A program made the position numbers and the translations under genes. From Sphaerimonospora mesophila NBRC 14179 = JCM 3151 (lineage in GTDB: Bacteria > Actinomycetota > Actinomycetes > Streptosporangiales > Streptosporangiaceae), in contig BCRI01000058.1 in NCBI GenBank assembly GCA_001552515.1, positions 1-42,129 on the forward strand: 42,129 bases of DNA. The letters are read 5' to 3'. Below are positions 27,525 to 36,492 of the stretch, one piece after another. Numbering within the stretch: the stretch's first letter is position 1; each line of letters opens with the position of its first letter. The notes under the pieces were generated by a model. That model ran no database searches. It worked only from the letters and a program-made list of their open reading frames with translations, and had not been told where the DNA came from.

Positions 27525-28939
27525 CCCGGCAGCACTCTGGACGGCGCCCGACCGGCAGACAGGGCTCCGGTAAGCAGGGATCCGGCGGGCCCGGCTCGGG
27601 AAGGCAACGGTCCGGCCGGCCCGACGCGGCCAGGAACGCGGCCTACGACCTGATGAGGGCCGTCGACGAGCGCGACGCGTACGCGAACCTGCTGCTGCCC
27701 GCGCTGCTGCGCAAACGCGGCATCGTGGGCCGGGACGCCGCGCTCGCCACCGAGCTGGCCTACGGCACGCTGCGCGGTCTCGGCACCTACGACGAGATCA
27801 TCGCCGCGTGCAGCGACCGGCCGCCGGAACACGTCGACCCGCCGCTGCTGGACGCCGTCCGGCTCGGCGTGCACCAGCTCCTGCGCACCCGCATCCCGCC
27901 GCACGCGGCGGTCAGCGCCACGATCGACCTGGTCAGGCACCGGGTCGGCCCAGGCCCGTCGCGCTACGCCAACGCCGTGCTGCGCAAGGTCGCGGGCCGC
28001 ACGCTGGAGGAGTGGCTCGCCATCGTGGCCCCGCCGCTCGACGAGGACGCGGCCGGGCATCTGGCCGTGGCCCACAGTCATCCCCGGTGGATCGTCAACG
28101 CGCTGCGCGACGCGGTCGGCGGCGACGTGGACGAGACCGCCGCGCTGCTGGCGGCCGACAACGAGCGGCCCCGGGTGGCGCTGGTGGCCCGTCCGGGCCG
28201 CTGCTCCGTCGATGAGCTGATCTCGGCGGGTGCCGAGCCGGCGGCCTACTCGCCGTACGGCGCCTATCTGCCCGAGGGGGACCCGGCCTCGATCCCCGCG
28301 GTGGGCGAGGCGCGCGCCGCCGTCCAGGACGAGGCGAGCCAGCTCGTCGCGCTCGCGCTCACCAGAGTGCCCGTCGACCGTGACCGCGACTGGCTGGACA
28401 TGTGCGCGGGACCCGGCGGCAAGGCGGGGCTGCTCGACGCGGTGGCCGAGCAGCGCGGGGCGAGGCTGCTCGCCGCTGACGTCCAGTATCACCGCGCCCG
28501 GCTCGTCTGGGGGACGACCCGGGGCGCCGCGGTCGTGACCGCCGACGGGACGCGGCCGCCGTGGCGGCCCGGCACGTTCGACCGGGTGATGCTCGACGCC
28601 CCCTGCACCGGTCTGGGCGCGCTGCGCAGGCGGCCGGAGGCCCGCTGGCGGCGCGATCCCCGGAGCATCCCCGAGCTGACCCGGCTGCAGCGCCTGCTGC
28701 TCGACTCGGCCCTGCGTGCCGTACGGCCCGGCGGGGTGGTGGCCTACGTGACCTGCTCCCCGCACCTGGCCGAGACCACCGCCGTGGTGGACGAGGTGCC
28801 GCCCGAGCGGGCGGAGGTGCTCGACGCGCGGGAGTTCCTGCCGGAGGCGCCGGGGCTCGGCGGCGGCCCCCACGTGCGGTTCTGGCCGCACCGGCACGGC
28901 ACCGACGCCATGTTCCTGGCCCTGTTCCGGGCGAAATAG
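27521..28939 (+). CDS. rsmB: 16S rRNA (cytosine-967-C5)-methyltransferase
   Basis: RsmB makes m5C967 in 16S rRNA. The 472-residue protein has a basic, Gly/Ser/Arg-rich N-terminal tail (1-36), a NusB-like domain (about 38-175), and a Rossmann methyltransferase domain with SAM motif [13 protein letters not shown] (from residue 294), motif IV DAPCTG (Cys362) and motif VI TCS (Cys412, expected nucleophile). Both cysteines of the RNA m5C methyltransferase mechanism are present. It overlaps fmt as ATGA, as in many actinobacteria. Confidence 0.94.
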   Translation: MTRQHSGRRPTGRQGSGKQGSGGPGSGRQRSGRPDAARNAAYDLMRAVDERDAYANLLLPALLRKRGIVGRDAALATELAYGTLRGLGTYDEIIAACSDRPPEHVDPPLLDAVRLGVHQLLRTRIPPHAAVSATIDLVRHRVGPGPSRYANAVLRKVAGRTLEEWLAIVAPPLDEDAAGHLAVAHSHPRWIVNALRDAVGGDVDETAALLAADNERPRVALVARPGRCSVDELISAGAEPAAYSPYGAYLPEGDPASIPAVGEARAAVQDEASQLVALALTRVPVDRDRDWLDMCAGPGGKAGLLDAVAEQRGARLLAADVQYHRARLVWGTTRGAAVVTADGTRPPWRPGTFDRVMLDAPCTGLGALRRRPEARWRRDPRSIPELTRLQRLLLDSALRAVRPGGVVAYVTCSPHLAETTAVVDEVPPERAEVLDAREFLPEAPGLGGGPHVRFWPHRHGTDAMFLALFRAK

Positions 28940-28942
28940 ACT
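28937..28942 (+). promoter_or_regulatory. -10-like element overlapping the rsmB stop, upstream of rpe
   Basis: TAGACT contains the rsmB stop codon TAG and ends 9 nt before the rpe ATG. It may give rpe its own, nearly leaderless transcript; no Shine-Dalgarno sequence precedes rpe (GCAGGCACT). Confidence 0.4.
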
Positions 28943-28951
28943 GCAGGCACT

Positions 28952-29626
28952 ATGGCCGTACAGATTTCGCCCAGCATCCTGTCCGCCGACTTCGCCCGCC
29001 TCGCCGACGAGGCGGCGAGGGTCGAGGGCATCGCCGACTGGCTGCACGTCGACGTCATGGACTACCGCTTCGTGCCCAACCTCACGCTCGGCCTTCCGGT
29101 CGTGGAGTCGCTGTTCAAGGCGACCACGACACCGCTCGACTGCCACCTCATGATCGAGGAGCCGGACCGGTGGGCGCCGGACTACGCGGAGGCGGGCGCG
29201 GCCAGCGTCACCATCCACGCGGAGGCGGCCAGGGCGGCGGTGCGCACGCTGCGGGCGATCCGCACGGCCGGGGCCAGGGCGGGTCTGGCGTTGAACCCGG
29301 CCACCCCGGTGGAGCTCTACGAGGACCTGCTGCCTGAGGTCGACATGCTGCTGGTCATGACCGTGGAGCCGGGTTTCGGCGGGCAGAGGTTCCTGGACAT
29401 CATGTTGCCGAAGGTCTCCAGGGCCCGTGCGCTGATCGACAAGTTCGGCGGCGAGGTGTGGCTCCAGGTCGACGGCGGCGTGTCGGAGACGACGATCGAG
29501 CGCTGCGCCGAGGCCGGGGCCGACGTCTTCGTGGCGGGCAACGCCGTCTACGGGGCCGACGACCCCGCCCAGGCCGTACGGAACCTCCGAGCTCTCGCCG
29601 AGAGGTCCCACTCCACCCGCGCCTGA
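28952..29626 (+). CDS. rpe: Ribulose-phosphate 3-epimerase
   Basis: Rpe interconverts ribulose 5-phosphate and xylulose 5-phosphate. The 224-residue TIM barrel has [13 protein letters not shown], the catalytic region [44 protein letters not shown] and VDGGVSE (catalytic Asp). The metal-binding His and Asp pairs are present. It is last in the plus-strand run def-fmt-rsmB-rpe and converges with priA. In many actinobacteria rpe lies close to the rib genes, whose precursor ribulose 5-phosphate it helps supply; here they are about 20 kb apart. Confidence 0.96.
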   Translation: MAVQISPSILSADFARLADEAARVEGIADWLHVDVMDYRFVPNLTLGLPVVESLFKATTTPLDCHLMIEEPDRWAPDYAEAGAASVTIHAEAARAAVRTLRAIRTAGARAGLALNPATPVELYEDLLPEVDMLLVMTVEPGFGGQRFLDIMLPKVSRARALIDKFGGEVWLQVDGGVSETTIERCAEAGADVFVAGNAVYGADDPAQAVRNLRALAERSHSTRA

Positions 29627-29637
29627 CCCCTTCCCCG

Positions 29638-29909
29638 CGTGATCCGCACCCCCTTCTCCGCGTGATCTTGCATTTACTTGCACGCAACGTCACCGGCCTG
29701 CGATTTTACCATTCGTGATCTTGCAGTTTTTCACGGAGACGATCCCTGAGCTGCGCGGATACACTGCGTGATCTCGCAGTATCGACCCCACTGCAAGATC
29801 ACGGAAGTCGAAATGCCAGGCGTGGGGCCATCGCTGCGAGTTTCTTCAAGATCACGAATGGTATTCGGCCAGGTGGGAGGGGATCTCTGCGAGCAACTAC
29901 AAGATCACG
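29638..29909. repeat. Cluster of CGTGATCTTGCAG direct and inverted repeats between rpe and priA
   Basis: The spacer holds the motif in direct orientation at 29661-29672, 29714-29726 and 29767-29779 (one mismatch, CTCGCAG), and a degenerate start at 29638. It is inverted at 29791-29803 (CTGCAAGATCACG), 29845-29855 (TTCAAGATCACG-type) and 29897-29909 (CTACAAGATCACG). ACCATTCGTGATCTTG at 29708-29723 is a perfect 16-bp inverted match to 29847-29862. Three copies point each way, so the whole region could fold into a large cruciform or a bidirectional terminator between the convergent genes. No gene is present. A further copy lies at 24-35. Confidence 0.8.
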
Positions 29910-29924
29910 GGGGAATGGGGGTGG

Positions 29925-31922
29925 CTAGATGAGGTCCAGCGGGTCGACCGCCACCCGCACCGTGTCGGCGGCCTTGCGCGCTGATCGCGCCCCGCTCGCG
30001 GCCTTGAGCGCGCGGGCGAGCGCCGACCCCCGGTCGCGCGGCACCCGGACCATGGCACGCTCCACCTCCCCCTCCACGGGGACCGGGCCGAGGACCTGGG
30101 CCTGCGGAGGCAGGGCCACGTCGGCCAGCGTCTCCCGGACCGCTGCGGCCGGGCCGGTCAGCGTGGCCATCCGCACCGCCGGAGGGAAGCCCAGCTCGGC
30201 GCGGTCGGCGAGCTCGCGCTCGGCGAAGGTGATCGGGTCCCAGCGCAGCAGGGCCTGTACGGCCGGGACGGCCGAGTCGGCCAGCACCACGAGCTCGGCC
30301 CCCGGCCGGGCGAGCGCCGCGGCGTTCATCCAGCGCCGCAGCGCCTCCTCCGCCGCGCGCAGGTCCGGCCGGCCGAGCAGCGCCCACCCGTCGAGCAGCA
30401 CGACCGCCGCGTAGCCGCCCTCGGGCACCGGCTCGGCACCGGGGGTGGCCACGATCAGTGCGGGCGCCGGCCCGACCACGGCGAGCACGCCGTCCCGCCC
30501 CGACGTCTTGACGGGGAAGGACGGGAACGCCCGGCCGAGCTCCTCCGCCGTGCGGCGGGCCCCCACGATCAGCGCGCGGATCCGGTCGTCGCCGCAGGAC
30601 GGACAGCGCCGGCCGCCCGCGATCCGGCCGCACCAGCGGCAGTACGGCATGGCGTGCCCACCGCGCAGGGCCAGCGGCCCGCGGCAGGCGGGGCAGCGGG
30701 CCGGGCCGCGGCAGGTCCGGCAGGCGAGCGCGGGCAGATATCCCCTCCTGGGCACCTGGACGAGCACCGGGCCGCTGTCCAGGCCGCGCCGCAGCGCCTG
30801 CCAGGCGATGGACGGCAGACGCGCGGCCCTGGCCGCCTCGTCACGGGCGAGTTCGGCGTCGTCGCCGGCCGGGCGCACCCTCGGCGCCCTGGCCCGGATC
30901 TCCTCGCGCCGGGGGGCGAGCGACCGCGCCCAGCCCGTCGCGACGAGCATGGTCGCCTCCGTGCTCCGGGCATGGCCGCCGATCAGCAGGCCCGCCTGCG
31001 CGCGGTGGGCGCGCAGCGCCAGCACCTCGCGGGCGTGCGGGTACGGCGCATGCGGGTCGGCGTGCAGATCGTCTCCGTCGTCCCAGATGACGGCCAGGCC
31101 CAGGGAGGCCACCGGCGCGAAGGCGGCGGGACGGTTGCCGACCACGATCCCGATCTCTCCACGCAGGGCCTTGAGCCAGCGGCGGTAGCGCTCCGCCGGT
31201 CCGAGGTCGGCGGTGATCGCGACGTGCGGGGTGCTCCCCAGCGCCGGGGCCAGCATGGCCACGTCCTTGCCGTCGGGCAGCACGATCACCACGCCGCGGC
31301 CGCTCGCCAGCGTCGCCCGCGCCGCGGCCGCGATCGCCTCCGGCCAGGAGGCACCGGGCAGTGCCGTCCAGACGGCGCGCGGCGAGCGCCCCTCCGCCAG
31401 GGCGGTCAGAAACGACTGCCCCGCCTGATAGGCGGCCCACCCGCTCCGATCCTCCTCGGCCGGGGGCGTCGGCTCCCATGACACGGGGGCCGGTGCCCTC
31501 GCCTCGGCCTCGACCCGGGCGTGGCGCGGCGGGATCGCCAGCCGCAGGACGTCCGACATCGTGCCGGCGTAGCGGTCGGCCACCGCGCGCGCGAGCCCGG
31601 CGATCTCGGCTGTCAGGACCGGTTCCGGGGAGATCACCCGTTCCAGGAAGGCGAGCCGTCCCCGGTGCTCGCTCCCGGCGACCCGCTCCAGCAGGAAACC
31701 GTCGGTGAGCCGCCCCGCGAAGCGGACCCGCACCCGGCAGCCCGGCACCGCGACGGCATCGGCCGTCGCGGGCACCAGGTAGTCGAACGGCCGGTCCAGA
31801 TGCGGCAGCGGGGTGTCGACGACGACCCGGGCGACCGGAAGGTCGCCGGCCGCCTGACGGGCCCCCTTGCGGCCGCTCGCCGCCGGCGCGGGCACGAGCG
31901 CCTCCTGCGACGGCACACTCAC
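29925..31922 (-). CDS. priA: Primosomal protein N' (PriA), actinobacterial form without helicase motifs
   Basis: PriA recognises stalled forks and directs primosome assembly. The 665-residue protein has the N-terminal 3'-end-binding domain (VARVVVDTPLPHLDRPFDYL) and the zinc region with eight cysteines at 401, 404, 410, 413, 428, 431, 440 and 443. The Walker A region reads ALPGASWPE (187-195) where helicases have GVTGSGKTE, and the DEEH box reads WDDGDD (280-285), so ATPase and helicase activity is not expected. This degeneration is known for actinobacterial PriA. Start is GTG at 31922. It lies downstream of metK in the same orientation, separated by 110 bp. Confidence 0.92.
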   Translation of the reverse strand: MSVPSQEALVPAPAASGRKGARQAAGDLPVARVVVDTPLPHLDRPFDYLVPATADAVAVPGCRVRVRFAGRLTDGFLLERVAGSEHRGRLAFLERVISPEPVLTAEIAGLARAVADRYAGTMSDVLRLAIPPRHARVEAEARAPAPVSWEPTPPAEEDRSGWAAYQAGQSFLTALAEGRSPRAVWTALPGASWPEAIAAAARATLASGRGVVIVLPDGKDVAMLAPALGSTPHVAITADLGPAERYRRWLKALRGEIGIVVGNRPAAFAPVASLGLAVIWDDGDDLHADPHAPYPHAREVLALRAHRAQAGLLIGGHARSTEATMLVATGWARSLAPRREEIRARAPRVRPAGDDAELARDEAARAARLPSIAWQALRRGLDSGPVLVQVPRRGYLPALACRTCRGPARCPACRGPLALRGGHAMPYCRWCGRIAGGRRCPSCGDDRIRALIVGARRTAEELGRAFPSFPVKTSGRDGVLAVVGPAPALIVATPGAEPVPEGGYAAVVLLDGWALLGRPDLRAAEEALRRWMNAAALARPGAELVVLADSAVPAVQALLRWDPITFAERELADRAELGFPPAVRMATLTGPAAAVRETLADVALPPQAQVLGPVPVEGEVERAMVRVPRDRGSALARALKAASGARSARKAADTVRVAVDPLDLI

Positions 31923-32032
31923 GTCCTACGTCCTATCAGACGCGGACGACGTCCGGCGGCCGGAGCCCCACCCACGAAAGTTTCTCGCAGGCTCGAAACT
32001 TCCGCGGGGCCCGGGATCGAACGGCGGAGCGG

Positions 32033-33220
32033 TCAGAGCCCGGCCGCCGCGCGCAGCGCGTCGGCCCGGTCGGTGGACTCCCAGGAGAAGCCCTCCCGGC
32101 CGAAGTGTCCGTAGGCGGCCGTCTCGGAGTAGATCGGGCGCAGCAGGTCGAGGTCCCGGATGATCGCGGCCGGACGCAGGTCGAAGACCGCGAGGACGGC
32201 CTTCTGGATGGTGGAGACCGGGGCCTTCTCCGTGCCGAAGCACTCCAGGAAGAGGCCCACCGGCTGGGCCTTGCCGATGGCGTAGGCGATCTGGACCTCG
32301 CAGCGGTCGGCCAGTCCGGCCGCCACCACGTTCTTGGCCACCCAGCGCATCGCGTACGCGGCGCTGCGGTCCACCTTGGAGGGGTCCTTGCCGGAGAAGG
32401 CGCCGCCGCCGTGCCTGGCCATGCCGCCGTAGGTGTCGATGATGATCTTCCGGCCGGTGAGGCCGGCGTCGCCCATCGGACCGCCGATCTCGAAACGGCC
32501 GGTCGGGTTCACCAGCAGCCGGTAGCCCTCGGTCTCGATCTCCAGATCGGCCAGCACCGGCTCCACCACGTGCTCGCGGATGTCGGGGGTCAGCATCTCC
32601 CGCAGGTCGATCTCGGGGGCGTGCTGGGTGGAGACCACCACGGTGTCGAGGCGGACCGGGGTGTCCCCGTCGTACTCGATGGTCACCTGGGTCTTGCCGT
32701 CCGGCCGCAGGTACGGCACCTGGCCGCTCTTGCGCACGTCGGCCAGCCGCCGGGCCATCCGGTGGGCCAGCATGATCGGCAGCGGCATCAGCTCGGGCGT
32801 CTCCCGGCACGCGTACCCGAACATCAGGCCCTGGTCGCCCGCGCCCTGCCGGTCGAAGTCGTCGGCCCCCTCGCCCGCGCGATGCTCGTAGGCGGTGTCG
32901 ACGCCCTGCGCGATGTCGGGCGACTGCGCGCCGATGGACACGGAAACGCCGCAGGAGGCGCCGTCGAAGCCCTTGTGGGAGGCGTCGTAACCGATCTCCA
33001 GAATCTTGTCGCGGATCAACGCCGGGATGTCGACGTAGGTCTCCGTCGTCACCTCGCCGGCGACGTGGACCTGCCCGGTGGTGATCAGCGTCTCGACGGC
33101 GACCCGGCTCTTGGGGTCGTCCTTGAGCATTGCGTCGAGGATCGCGTCACTGATCTGGTCGGCGATCTTGTCCGGGTGGCCCTCGGTGACCGACTCGGAG
33201 GTGAACAGGCGACGGGACAA
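32033..33220 (-). CDS. metK: S-adenosylmethionine synthetase
   Basis: MetK makes SAM from methionine and ATP. The protein contains [20 protein letters not shown] (ATP and metal site), [12 protein letters not shown], the P-loop-like [16 protein letters not shown] and DTYGG. TTG at 33220 is preferred as start (395 residues): AGGAG lies 7 nt upstream and the product then begins [18 protein letters not shown] as in Streptomyces MetK. The in-frame ATG at 33235 would add five residues, but its Shine-Dalgarno sequence would then fall inside the gene. A TAGACT element 56 nt upstream may be its own promoter. Confidence 0.95.
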   Translation of the reverse strand: MSRRLFTSESVTEGHPDKIADQISDAILDAMLKDDPKSRVAVETLITTGQVHVAGEVTTETYVDIPALIRDKILEIGYDASHKGFDGASCGVSVSIGAQSPDIAQGVDTAYEHRAGEGADDFDRQGAGDQGLMFGYACRETPELMPLPIMLAHRMARRLADVRKSGQVPYLRPDGKTQVTIEYDGDTPVRLDTVVVSTQHAPEIDLREMLTPDIREHVVEPVLADLEIETEGYRLLVNPTGRFEIGGPMGDAGLTGRKIIIDTYGGMARHGGGAFSGKDPSKVDRSAAYAMRWVAKNVVAAGLADRCEVQIAYAIGKAQPVGLFLECFGTEKAPVSTIQKAVLAVFDLRPAAIIRDLDLLRPIYSETAAYGHFGREGFSWESTDRADALRAAAGL

Positions 33221-33275
33221 CTCGTGGCTCCTCATGCAGCGGCTGCTGACGTTAAAGATGGGCGATGCTCACGCG

Positions 33276-33281
33276 AGTCTA
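33276..33281 (-). promoter_or_regulatory. -10-like element upstream of metK
   Basis: On the minus strand TAGACT lies about 56 nt before the preferred metK start and just after the stop of the small gene upstream. It matches the TANNNT pattern seen before def and rpe. A -35 element is not evident. Confidence 0.38.
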
Positions 33282-33285
33282 GCGT

Positions 33286-33648
33286 TCATAGGTCGGGCAG
33301 GGGGTCGCGGGGAAGGTCGCCGGGGGAGAACGCCTCGGCGTCGGCGGCGGCCACCACGGCCGCGTACTCCACCTCCACCTCGAACACCATCCCGTCGATC
33401 TCGATGCGCGGGCCGGATCGGAACTCGATCGGCCCCAGCCGGGTGCGGCGCGGGTAGGTCGCCCACACGCCGGACGGCGCGTCGCCGCCGGCCATCGACA
33501 GCAGGGTCACCGACCGGTCCGTCACGACGATCAGGAAGGCGGCCGTCGCCGGAGGGGACTGCGCGAGGGCCGGGAACACGTAGCGGATGTCCTCGCCCGG
33601 GCCGAGCATCGCGCGGCAGCGCTCTCTGATCGCGGCGGGCACGGGCAT
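33286..33648 (-). CDS. Small uncharacterised protein between coaBC and metK (possible PH-like fold)
   Basis: The 120-residue product starts MPVPAAIRERCRAMLGPGED and contains IRYVFPALAQ, FLIVVTDRSVTLLS and FRSGPRIEIDGMVFEVEVEY, an alternation of strands resembling the beta-sheet of PH-like domains in other small actinobacterial proteins that act on lipids or membranes. No family is named with confidence. GAGGGAG precedes the ATG, so translation is well supported. The spacer to coaBC is only 42 bp, which suggests cotranscription with the housekeeping genes. Function is unknown. Confidence 0.78.
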   Translation of the reverse strand: MPVPAAIRERCRAMLGPGEDIRYVFPALAQSPPATAAFLIVVTDRSVTLLSMAGGDAPSGVWATYPRRTRLGPIEFRSGPRIEIDGMVFEVEVEYAAVVAAADAEAFSPGDLPRDPLPDL

Positions 33649-33690
33649 GACGGTCGCTCCCTCGCAGCGCGCACTTGCCGTGGCGGGCTG

Positions 33691-34938
33691 TCAGGAAAGG
33701 CGCTCCGCCACCAAGTCCCAGACTACGTCGGCGAGATCCTCTTTGGGACCCCGCGAGATCTCCACGGTCCCGCCGTCGGCGTTGAGGACGACGGCGGCGT
33801 TGTCCGGCGTCCCGAACGCGAGCCCCTCCCCCACCTGGTTGACGACGAGCAGATCGCAGCCCTTGCGCGTCAGCTTGGCCCGGCCGTTGGCCAGGACGTC
33901 GTCGGTCTCGGCGGCGAATCCGACGATCACCCGCGGGTACGGCTCGCGCCCGCCCCGCTGGCGTGCGTCCCGCCGCAGCTCGCCCAGCTCGGCCAGCACG
34001 TCGGGGTTCTTCACCAGGCGGATCGGGTCCGGCTCGGCCGACGATTTCTTGATCTTGGTATCGCTGTGCCGGTCCGGCCTGAAATCGGCGACGGCGGCCG
34101 CCATCACGACCGCGTCGGCTCCGTGAGCCCCGGCGCGGGCGGCGTCGAGCACGGCCTCGCGCAGTTCGCGGGCCGACTCGACCCGCAGCACCTTGACTCC
34201 GGCGGGATCGGGCAGCGCGACGTTGGCCGACACCAGCGTGACCTCGGCGCCACGGGCGACCGCGGTGCGGGCCAGGGCGTACCCCTGCAGGCCCGAGGAC
34301 CGGTTGCCGATGAACCTGACCGGGTCGATCGCCTCGCGGGTGCCGCCCGCCGAGACGACCACGTGCCGGCCCGCCAGGTCGAGGGCCCGGCCGGCGAGCG
34401 CGCCGCGGGCGAGCACCCTGCGGCACACCTCGAAGATCTCCGCGGGCTCGGGCAGCCGCCCGGGCCCGGTGTCGGCCCCGGTGAGCCGGCCGACGGCCGG
34501 TTCGATCACGACGGCGCCCCGCTCGCGCAGCGTCGCGACGTTGGCGCGGGTGGCGGGGTGCTCCCACATCTCGGTGTGCATCGCCGGCGCGAACACGACC
34601 GGGCAGCGGGCGGTCAGCAGGGTGTTGGTGAGCAGGTCGCCGGCCAGGCCGTGCGCGGCCTTGGCCAGCACGTCCGCGGTGGCGGGGGCGACGACCACGA
34701 GGTCGGCGCGCTGCCCGATGCGGACGTGCGGCACCTCGTGGACGGACTCCCACACCTCGGTGGTCACCGGATTGCCGGAGAGCGCGGCCCACGTGGGCTC
34801 CCCGACGAAGCGCAGCGCGTCGCGGGTCGGCACGACCCGCACGTCATGGCCGGACTCGGTGAACAGGCGCAGCAGCTCACACGACTTGTAGACGGCGATG
34901 CCGGCGCTGACGCCCAGCACCACCGAAGCGGCAGGCAC
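33691..34938 (-). CDS. coaBC: Bifunctional phosphopantothenoylcysteine decarboxylase / phosphopantothenate-cysteine ligase
   Basis: CoaBC carries out two steps of coenzyme A synthesis. The 415-residue protein has an FMN-binding CoaC domain (VVLGVSAGIAVYKSCELL, catalytic-type His71, PAMHTEMW at 118-125) and a CoaB domain with GTREAIDPVRFIGNRSSG (199-216) and the lysine motif KIKK (295-298). The flap that in E. coli Dfp holds catalytic Cys158 reads GRLTGADTGPGRLPEP (150-165) without cysteine; PAMH replaces PAMN. Both appear to be actinobacterial traits. GTG at 34938 starts 11 bp after the rpoZ stop. A much longer in-frame reading upstream overlaps rpoZ and gmk and is not real. Confidence 0.93.
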   Translation of the reverse strand: MPAASVVLGVSAGIAVYKSCELLRLFTESGHDVRVVPTRDALRFVGEPTWAALSGNPVTTEVWESVHEVPHVRIGQRADLVVVAPATADVLAKAAHGLAGDLLTNTLLTARCPVVFAPAMHTEMWEHPATRANVATLRERGAVVIEPAVGRLTGADTGPGRLPEPAEIFEVCRRVLARGALAGRALDLAGRHVVVSAGGTREAIDPVRFIGNRSSGLQGYALARTAVARGAEVTLVSANVALPDPAGVKVLRVESARELREAVLDAARAGAHGADAVVMAAAVADFRPDRHSDTKIKKSSAEPDPIRLVKNPDVLAELGELRRDARQRGGREPYPRVIVGFAAETDDVLANGRAKLTRKGCDLLVVNQVGEGLAFGTPDNAAVVLNADGGTVEISRGPKEDLADVVWDLVAERLS

Positions 34939-34949
34939 GGCGGCCCGGC

Positions 34950-35213
34950 TCAGGACTCGATGGGCTCGGCGCTGAGCAGGCCCTCGCTGACCTCGCGCAG
35001 CGCGATGGACAGCGGCTTCTCCTGGGCGTGGGTCTCCACGAGCGGCCCGACGTACTCCAGCAGGCCCTCGCCGAGCTGGGAGTAGTAGGCGTTGATCTGG
35101 CGTGCCCGCTTCGCACCCATGATCACCAGGCTGTACTTGCTGTCGACGATGTCGAGCAGCGTGTCGATCGGCGGGTTGGTGATGCCTTCGGCGTAGCCGA
35201 CTGTGCTTGCCAC
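34950..35213 (-). CDS. rpoZ: RNA polymerase omega subunit
   Basis: The 87-residue protein matches actinobacterial omega: [20 protein letters not shown], then [20 protein letters not shown], and a tail with [15 protein letters not shown]. It helps assemble and stabilise the beta' subunit of RNA polymerase. The start is GTG at 35213, with AGGGGA upstream. The 183-bp spacer before it holds a -10-like TAGGCT, so it may be transcribed separately from gmk. Confidence 0.95.
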   Translation of the reverse strand: MASTVGYAEGITNPPIDTLLDIVDSKYSLVIMGAKRARQINAYYSQLGEGLLEYVGPLVETHAQEKPLSIALREVSEGLLSAEPIES

Positions 35214-35240
35214 GTTGTGTGTTCCCCTGCTTGGAAGTCG

Positions 35241-35269
35241 AGCCTAGTGCGCTGTCCGCGAACGTTCGC
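35241..35269 (-). promoter_or_regulatory. Putative rpoZ promoter region with the palindrome GCGAACGTTCGC
   Basis: On the minus strand TAGGCT (35241-35246) is a good -10 element 27 nt before the rpoZ GTG. A perfect 12-bp palindrome, GCGAACGTTCGC, lies at 35258-35269, in the -35 to -20 region, where a bound protein could block or help polymerase. It lacks the 4-bp gap expected of a LexA box. The rest of the 183-bp gmk-rpoZ spacer is G/C-rich and otherwise featureless. Confidence 0.4.
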
Positions 35270-35396
35270 CGGGATCGGGGAGCCGGCGGAGGGGGGCGCG
35301 GACCGGCGGTGGCGCGCCCGGCGGCGCGGGCTTCGCGAGGGCCGCGGATTCCCTCCGGCGCGGTGGCCGACCCTGCCGAGGTTCGTGGACACCCTA

Positions 35397-35987
35397 CTAG
35401 CCGGAAAACTGGCTTCGCATCAAGGCTATCAGCCGCTGGCACACGTCCTTGACGGTCGTGTTGACGATGGTGAGGTCGAATTCCTTCTCGGCCGCCATCT
35501 CGAGCCGCCCCATCTCGAGCCGCCTGGCGATCACGTCGGGCGGCTCGGTGCCCCGGCCGCGCAGCCGTCGCTCCAGCTCCGCCCAGCTCGGCGGGGCCAG
35601 GAAGACCAGCAGCGCGTCGGGCATCGCGGCACGCACCTGCCGCGCGCCCTGGAGATCGATCTCCAGCAGCGTCGGCACCCCGGCGGTCAGCCGCTCCAGC
35701 ACGGGGGTGCGTGGCGTGCCGTACCGGTTGCCGGCGAACTCGGCCCACTCCAGCAGCTCGCCGGAGGCGATCAGCCGGTCGAACTCGGCGTCGTCGGCGA
35801 AGAAGTACTCCACGCCGTGCGTCTCACCCGGACGGGGTTTCCGGGTGGTCACCGAGACCGACAGCCACACCTCGGGGTGTGACCGCCGGAGCTCGGCGAC
35901 GACCGTGGATTTCCCGACACCCGACGGACCGGACAGGACCGTCAGGCGTCGGTCGTGCGGCAAGGAGTCACCGCCGTGTGTGGACAT
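35397..35987 (-). CDS. gmk: Guanylate kinase
   Basis: Gmk phosphorylates GMP to GDP. The P-loop GPSGVGKST is close to the N-terminus and is followed by [19 protein letters not shown] (GMP-binding) and [23 protein letters not shown] at 35987 gives 196 residues and has GGAG 8 nt upstream; a TTG at 36017 and a GTG at 35996 are in frame but less well supported. It follows mihF, a neighbour pair conserved across actinobacteria. Confidence 0.94.
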   Translation of the reverse strand: MSTHGGDSLPHDRRLTVLSGPSGVGKSTVVAELRRSHPEVWLSVSVTTRKPRPGETHGVEYFFADDAEFDRLIASGELLEWAEFAGNRYGTPRTPVLERLTAGVPTLLEIDLQGARQVRAAMPDALLVFLAPPSWAELERRLRGRGTEPPDVIARRLEMGRLEMAAEKEFDLTIVNTTVKDVCQRLIALMRSQFSG

Positions 35988-36034
35988 GTCGGTCACTCCG
36001 TTACCCCCTTGCAACAAGCCGTACGACGCCGAGA

Positions 36035-36358
36035 TCAGCTCTCGGCACCGCCGAACTCTCGTTCCAGGGAGGCGCGCTGGTTCGCGCCGAGACCCCGCAC
36101 ACGGCGGGACTCGGCGATCCCCAGCTTCTCCATGAGCTGCTTGGCGCGGACTTTGCCCACGCCAGGGAGCGACTCCAGCAGAGCCGAGACCTTCATCTTG
36201 CCGATGACGTCATCGGTCTGCCCGTCCTTCAGAACCTCGGCCAGGGAAACCGCGCCGTGCTTGAGTCGGTTCTTGACCTCGGCACGCTCTTTGCGTGCCT
36301 TGGCAGCCTTCTCAAGTGCTGCGGCGCGCTGCTCGGGGGTCAGGGGAGGAAGAGCCAC
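36035..36358 (-). CDS. mihF: Integration host factor, actinobacterial type (sIHF/mIHF)
   Basis: The 107-residue basic protein matches actinobacterial integration host factor, a nucleoid protein that bends DNA and affects replication, sporulation and antibiotic production. The N-terminus [20 protein letters not shown] forms a helix, and the core [20 protein letters not shown] is the helix-turn-helix-like DNA-binding element shared by the family, ending [15 protein letters not shown]. Start is GTG at 36358 with GAGGTGA upstream. Confidence 0.95.
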   Translation of the reverse strand: MALPPLTPEQRAAALEKAAKARKERAEVKNRLKHGAVSLAEVLKDGQTDDVIGKMKVSALLESLPGVGKVRAKQLMEKLGIAESRRVRGLGANQRASLEREFGGAES

Positions 36359-36492
36359 GCCGGGTCACCTCGAATTTCTGTCGATGTACTCGGACGGGAG
36401 GGGAAACTAGCTGGTCCAAGGCCAGTACGGCAACGTGAAGGGCTGTTTCTCTGGCCACAAAATCGATACTACTACTGTTCGTAATTGAAAAG
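36359..36492. other. Spacer between pyrF and mihF
   Basis: This 134-bp spacer is more A+T-rich than its surroundings and probably holds the mihF promoter on the minus strand. Candidate -10 elements are TAGTAT (plus coordinates 36466-36471) and TAGTTT (36404-36409). Neither has a clear -35 partner. No hairpin or coding sequence stands out. Confidence 0.35.

Noticed and set aside
29638-29909. CRISPR array
   Set aside because: Repeats are short, unevenly spaced and half are inverted; no cas gene is present.
35258-35269. LexA (SOS) box upstream of rpoZ
   Set aside because: GAAC and GTTC are directly adjacent, whereas actinobacterial LexA sites need a 4-bp gap.
33691-35748. A 685-residue open frame that seems to fuse coaBC with upstream sequence
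   Set aside because: The upstream part lies over rpoZ and gmk in another frame and has no recognisable residues; the CoaC domain starts at the GTG at 34938.
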